This document shows, in pieces, positions 36,803 through 40,233 of a stretch of DNA of 40,233 nt; position 1 is the first letter of the stretch; the number at the start of each line of letters is the position of its first letter. The translations under genes and the position numbers were made by a program. The notes beneath the pieces are model-generated. The model was given only the letters and a program-made list of their open reading frames with translations. It searched no databases and was not told where the DNA came from. Source of the stretch: an uncultured Nitrosomonas sp. (GTDB lineage: Bacteria; Pseudomonadota; Gammaproteobacteria; Burkholderiales; Nitrosomonadaceae); contig NZ_CADEGP010000019.1 in the NCBI RefSeq assembly GCF_902826915.1, positions 1-40,233 on the forward strand. The letters run 5' to 3'.

Positions 36803-37411
36803 ATGAATACAACAACTAATTGGAACTTGCAGGGCAGTTATTTTGAAGCCTGTAATTGTGAAACCGCCTGCCCATGTGTCTGGCTGCAACCGCCCTCTGA
36901 AGGGAACTGCAAACTGCTGGTCGCGTGGCATATTGATTCCGGCTATTTGAATAGTGAAAAACTGGATGGTCTGAATGTTGCATTAGCCTGCTATTCGCCG
37001 GGTCATATGAAAGAGGGTAACTGGCAAGCCGCGTTGTATGTGGATGAACGCGCCACGGACGCGCAGTTTGATGCGATCACACAAATCTTTGCAGGAAAAC
37101 TTGGTGGTCATCCGGCTATTTTGATGGGTTTCGTCACTGAAGTATGGGGTGTCAAGAAGGTTAAAATTGATTATCAGGAACAAGGTAGCAAGCGGCAATT
37201 AATTATTCCTGATATCGCACAGGCAACAATTGAGAGTATCCAGGGAATCAAAGGCGGAGATGCAACCATTGATAACCCACCCTTATGTGTTGTACCCAGC
37301 CACCCGGCTGTGGTGGCAAAATCCAGTCAATATGAATACCACGATTATGATAAGGCCTGGAAATTTACCGAACGTAATGGTTATTACTCGCCATTTACGT
37401 ATCAACCTTGA
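36803..37411 (+). CDS. DUF1326 family protein
   Basis: The 202-aa product starts NWNLQGSYFEACNCETACPCVWLQPP, with the clustered cysteines (CNCETACPC) that define DUF1326. It continues through YVDERATDAQFDAITQIFAGKLGGHPA and ends FTERNGYYSPFTY. The cysteine cluster could bind a metal. ATG 36803 is selected because AGGAAA stands just before and the family N-terminus follows; the longer open frame starting at 36617 is overlap with the SDR gene. DUF1326 and DUF2182 genes are frequent neighbours, as here. The function is unknown. Confidence 0.88.
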   Translation: MNTTTNWNLQGSYFEACNCETACPCVWLQPPSEGNCKLLVAWHIDSGYLNSEKLDGLNVALACYSPGHMKEGNWQAALYVDERATDAQFDAITQIFAGKLGGHPAILMGFVTEVWGVKKVKIDYQEQGSKRQLIIPDIAQATIESIQGIKGGDATIDNPPLCVVPSHPAVVAKSSQYEYHDYDKAWKFTERNGYYSPFTYQP

Positions 37412-37463
37412 AGCATTAAACAACATTTTTGAAATATTTTACGCATGGACAATCTCTACCAAA

Positions 37464-38234
37464 ATGATTGCCTATAACTATTTAATGCCTAAAAATCAAC
37501 TGGCTACTTGGATAGCCATGCTGGCAGTTATTGTAGCTGCCTGGTTTTATCTGTTTTATCAGAACTGGCAAATGACATCCCTGCCCATGTCTGAAATGTG
37601 GATGCCGCCATCTGAAACATTTGCCTGGAAATGGATAGATTTTGGCCTAGTTTATCTGATGTGGGCGGTAATGATGGCAGCCATGATGTTGCCTTCCGCC
37701 ATTCCGATGATTTTGGTATATGCCAGAATCTGTCAGCAGCACACGCAGACAATTCATCCGTTTGTTTCATTATTTTCATTGGCATATTTACTGGTATGGT
37801 TAGTGTTTAGTATCGCGCTAACAGTATTGCAATGGCAAATGCATGGGCTGCATTTTTTATCGCCGATGATGGATAATCAGAATGAAACAATGGCTGCAAT
37901 TATTTTTATTTTGGCGGGTATCTATCAATTTACGCCGTTAAAAAATAGTTTTCTGCAAAATTGTCGATCTCCCATGGGATTTTTGTTAACCGAATGGCGT
38001 GATGGCGCAAGAGGATCTTTTCAAATGGGGCTGAAGCATGGCAGCATGTGCCTAGGTTGCTGCTGGGCGCAGATGATGATCATGTTCGCTGTAGGCGTAA
38101 TGAATCTGCTGGCGATGGCATTGATCACGGTGCTTGTTTTAATTGAAAAGGTCTTGCCGATACATCAGCAATATTTCTCAAAAACGGTCGGTGTTCTGTT
38201 TCTTGGTTGGGGAGTTTGGCTTTTGTGGCTTTGA
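37464..38234 (+). CDS. DUF2182 family multi-spanning membrane protein
   Basis: The 256-aa product (from ATG 37464) has about six membrane helices. It contains the DUF2182 landmark GLKHGSMCLGCCWAQMMIMFAVGVMNL and WAVMMAAMMLPSAIPMILV. The Cys-rich and Met-rich helices (CLGCCW, MMAAMML) point to metal ions, possibly copper, in the membrane. The start is chosen by family length and by position after the DUF1326 stop (52 bases); no clear ribosome site is seen, and ATG 37485 is a second option. It is the last gene of the four-gene unit. The 248 bases after it contain no gene. Confidence 0.85.
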   Translation: MIAYNYLMPKNQLATWIAMLAVIVAAWFYLFYQNWQMTSLPMSEMWMPPSETFAWKWIDFGLVYLMWAVMMAAMMLPSAIPMILVYARICQQHTQTIHPFVSLFSLAYLLVWLVFSIALTVLQWQMHGLHFLSPMMDNQNETMAAIIFILAGIYQFTPLKNSFLQNCRSPMGFLLTEWRDGARGSFQMGLKHGSMCLGCCWAQMMIMFAVGVMNLLAMALITVLVLIEKVLPIHQQYFSKTVGVLFLGWGVWLLWL

Positions 38235-38482
38235 TCAAAACGAATTCTATCGTACGAAAAAGTATTACTTAGCCCTAATAAAAATTAGTATGCTGCAAAC
38301 AATTCAGTGATTCACTTCATCACTGAACCAAGATCAAACGTGAATCCAGTTAATGATTTATGTGAACTTTTGACGCGATACTGAAAAGCCATACATAATC
38401 CACAATCAATTCAAACCTAAACTTACTCAGATTATCCAGAATAAATCCTATGCTATGTTGTTTGACACAAACAATTAAGCAA

Positions 38483-39433
38483 TCAATAAGCAACCTTAAA
38501 CGTTGGACTATCCTCTGGTCGGGTTTTACGATGATCATAAATTCTTGTGGTAGCAATATTGGCATGACCCAACCATTCTTGCACTTTCGCAATATCTGCT
38601 TGATGATCCAGTGCATTAGTGGCTGCCGTTGCGCGTAACGAATGTGCGCCGATCTTGAAACCCAATTTTTCAGAGTATTTCTGTACCAACTTGTATACGC
38701 CGTCTGGCGTAATTGGTTTTTGTGATTCCTTATCTCGGTTATTACTGGCTGAACGGAATAATGCCCCAGTATCTTCCAGACTATGTCCTGCAGCATCCAA
38801 ATAATCATGGATTAAACCGCTTGCAGCAGGATGCAGTGGTACATAACGAGTTTTTCCTCCTTTGCCGGAAATCTTTATATGGGGTACACCACGGCGCTCC
38901 TGCTTAAAATCCTTAACCTTCAATTTGCACAATTCATGACGCCGCAGTGCGTGATAGAGTAGGGTGGCCAGTATTGCACGATCGCGCTTGCCCTTAAGTG
39001 AGCTACCATCTGGCGCATTAAGCAACTCGCGTGCCTGATGATCGCCGATTGCCGGAGTTTTCCCCTCATAACTTTCTACCGCTGGTCGCTTCACACCCTT
39101 GACTGGATTATGCGTAACTGTATTTTTCTCACACAAGTACTCAAATAAAGAAGATATTGCCGCCAAACGGTGGCGAATGCTCATACTACTTAATGTTCGA
39201 CTCAACAAATCATCGCGCCAGGCAATAATATGGGCACGAGTTACAATCCTGAATTCTTCCGGATTCTGAATACCTGTGAAATTCATAAAATCCTTTAAGG
39301 CATTTTCATAAGCGCGCCGAGTCTCGGCGTTACCTAAATTGGCAAACCATTCAACTTCAGGTGGAACATCAGCAAGACCCTGAAATTCTTTTGCAGTGAG
39401 TGCACGATTGACTGTAGTTATAAGATCTGTCAT
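38483..39433 (-). CDS. Tyrosine recombinase (site-specific integrase, XerC/D-like)
   Basis: The 316-aa protein has an N-terminal SAM-like core-binding domain (TRRAYENALKDFMNFTGI, HRLAAISSLFEYLCEKN). Its catalytic domain has all expected residues: Arg in HALRRHELCKL, Lys in ISGKGGKTRYVPLH, HSLRATAA (His-x-x-Arg), EWLGHANIATTRIY (His and the nucleophile Y299). It starts one base after the RelE-like toxin stop, so it is probably co-transcribed with the toxin-antitoxin pair. The family is widespread on plasmids and islands, as far as I recall. Its own recombination site may be the dif-like repeat at 40180-40207. Confidence 0.92.
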   Translation of the reverse strand: MTDLITTVNRALTAKEFQGLADVPPEVEWFANLGNAETRRAYENALKDFMNFTGIQNPEEFRIVTRAHIIAWRDDLLSRTLSSMSIRHRLAAISSLFEYLCEKNTVTHNPVKGVKRPAVESYEGKTPAIGDHQARELLNAPDGSSLKGKRDRAILATLLYHALRRHELCKLKVKDFKQERRGVPHIKISGKGGKTRYVPLHPAASGLIHDYLDAAGHSLEDTGALFRSASNNRDKESQKPITPDGVYKLVQKYSEKLGFKIGAHSLRATAATNALDHQADIAKVQEWLGHANIATTRIYDHRKTRPEDSPTFKVAY

Positions 39434-39434
39434 G

Positions 39435-39782
39435 TTATCTATCTAGCCCATCATTTATATGCGGTGTTTCACTACCCATAATCGCTTCATAATCTCGGCC
39501 ACCATAAAAAATATTAAGAATAGTGACGATTTGTTTATCCTCAATAACCTCAAAAGCTGCAATCGCGTTTTTATCAATGGCAACGATTCTGAGATTCTTG
39601 CGCAAATCATCGCGCTGTTGTCCAATCAAAGGTATTGTTTTAAGGTCATGACACTTTTGGCGTAATTTCTCTATATATGCCCACGCGACTTCAGGAAGTC
39701 CGCTCTTTGCAGCTATATATTCATAAATATTAGTCAGGTCTTGTATCGCATCGGGTGTCAAGTACACTTCATAGCTTTTCAT
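39435..39782 (-). CDS. RelE/ParE-superfamily toxin
   Basis: The 115-aa product has the RelE/ParE fold pattern: YEVYLTPDAIQDLTNIYEYIA at the start, LRQKCHDLKTIPLIGQQRDDL in the middle, and ILNIFYGGRDYEAIM near the end. ParE-type members attack gyrase and RelE-type members cut mRNA on ribosomes; the sequence alone does not decide. ATG 39782 overlaps the antitoxin's last 14 bases, and the integrase starts one base after its stop. The order antitoxin, toxin, integrase on one transcript is notable. Confidence 0.85.
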   Translation of the reverse strand: MKSYEVYLTPDAIQDLTNIYEYIAAKSGLPEVAWAYIEKLRQKCHDLKTIPLIGQQRDDLRKNLRIVAIDKNAIAAFEVIEDKQIVTILNIFYGGRDYEAIMGSETPHINDGLDR

Positions 39783-40065
39783 GGCCTGGTGCGTTTATCC
39801 GTTGTTGATGAAATTGCTCTAGCTTTTCAAACGCAGCATCCAGCAAAACAGGTTCACCACTGTGTGCGGATTGTTCCAGACGCGCTCGAATGGAAGCAAT
39901 TCTCGCATGATGTTCTTCTTCCTGTCTTTGCCATAAACGCATCGCTTCACGAATAACCTCACTTGTGGAAGCGTAAGCGCCATCCTTCACTTTTTCTCTA
40001 ATAATATTCAGCATATCCGGTGGAAGTGTAATGCTGATTTTTTCTGCTTTATCGGTGCGCTTCAT
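39769..40065 (-). CDS. ParD-like ribbon-helix-helix antitoxin
   Basis: The 98-aa product starts MKRTDKAEKISITLPPDMLN and continues IIREKVKDGAYASTSEVIREAMRLWQ, the ParD/CopG ribbon-helix-helix DNA-binding region. A helical tail that contacts the toxin follows. ATG 40065 has AGGAAA nine bases upstream and gives the family N-terminus; the open frame's TTG at 40101 is rejected. A 17-bp palindrome (40104-40120) lies 38 bases upstream and is the likely operator. Confidence 0.85.
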   Translation of the reverse strand: MKRTDKAEKISITLPPDMLNIIREKVKDGAYASTSEVIREAMRLWQRQEEEHHARIASIRARLEQSAHSGEPVLLDAAFEKLEQFHQQRINAPGHEKL

Positions 40066-40103
40066 TTTTTGTTTCCTATGTATGTTTCTAACACCTTCCA
40101 ATG

Positions 40104-40120
40104 GTAGGATAATATCCTAC
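40104..40120 (-). promoter_or_regulatory. Palindromic operator of the ParD/RelE-like operon
   Basis: GTAGGATA-A-TATCCTAC is a perfect inverted repeat with one central base, placed 38 bases before the antitoxin start codon. Autoregulation by a ribbon-helix-helix antitoxin is the likely use. Confidence 0.6.
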
Positions 40121-40179
40121 TCAAGGAAATTTAATAAAGCAAAAAATATTTCAACCTTCCTAAATTGTAGCATCACTCT

Positions 40180-40207
40180 ACTATTGATAACATATTTTAT
40201 CAATAGT
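40180..40207. repeat. dif-like inverted repeat, 11-6-11 layout, right copy
   Basis: ACTATTGATAA, a 6-base centre CATATT and TTATCAATAGT form a perfect 28-base inverted repeat. The 11-6-11 layout and the inner ATAA/TTAT ends are those of XerC/XerD dif sites. The inner ten bases of each arm are identical to the arms of the repeat at 249-272. It lies 115 bases upstream of a toxin-antitoxin-integrase operon. It could instead be a second operator. Confidence 0.6.
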
Positions 40208-40233
40208 AAATACTTAAGAGGCTTAGCAAACAT

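Overview
The window reads as an accessory region of a Gram-negative proteobacterium. The general flavour (czc-type metal pumps with small CzcI-like companions, DUF4266/DUF3570 genes, a GDCCVxC protein, HupE with DUF6488) is what I associate with betaproteobacterial ammonia oxidisers such as Nitrosomonas. That assignment rests on remembered protein resemblance only; no housekeeping gene or rRNA confirms it. The region is rich in metal handling, toxin-antitoxin modules, insertion sequences and broken genes, so it looks like a patchwork island.

Layout, left to right. 1-950: a partial ribbon-helix-helix antitoxin divergent from a mazEF-type toxin-antitoxin pair, with several palindromes between them. 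1.2-8.0 kb: a divalent-cation efflux system made of a CzcI-like protein, an RND pump fused to its own outer-membrane channel (a Bacteroidota-style architecture), a His-rich lipoprotein adaptor, and a frameshifted DUF2946-like remnant. 8.2-12.4 kb: an envelope redox cluster of a 153-aa secreted protein, a TlpA-like thioredoxin, a DUF4266 lipoprotein and an 896-aa protein that looks like two beta-barrels joined by a His-rich linker. 12.4-18.1 kb: a graveyard with an HTH/IS630-like fragment, an orphan flgB whose 5' side is hit by a complete IS4-family element, a GDCCVxC pseudogene, a Gly/His-rich secreted protein, an IS256-type fragment and a TrbN-like lytic transglycosylase pseudogene. 18.2-20.4 kb: an inverted second copy of the 153-aa/TlpA pair, preceded by a DUF1775-like protein with a predicted N-terminal histidine. 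21.1-27.8 kb: czcI-like plus a complete czcCBA operon. 28.0-38.2 kb: an IS1595 fragment, an exported beta-carbonic anhydrase, a CusF-HupE-DUF6488 operon, GDCCVxC and CDF (czcD) genes, an ACR3-like permease, a DsrE/methyltransferase pair and a DUF938-SDR-DUF1326-DUF2182 operon. 38.4-40.2 kb: a ParD-like antitoxin, RelE/ParE-like toxin and tyrosine recombinase in one apparent operon, next to a dif-like inverted repeat.

The strongest unexpected signal is regulatory. Three promoters (upstream of 8332, 19315 and 20279) share one design: the 17-bp palindrome TGCGACA-N3-TGTCGCA directly abutting a TTGNTN -35 box, a 17-base spacer and a GATANT -10 box. This ties the DUF1775-like gene and both copies of the 153-aa/TlpA pair into one putative regulon, probably with the downstream DUF4266 and double-barrel genes. 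The candidate undescribed system is therefore an envelope copper/thiol-redox module. Its biochemical role is inferred, not shown.

Four genes are broken by small indels, three of them with at least one indel in or beside a homopolymer run. These may be real decay or assembly errors.
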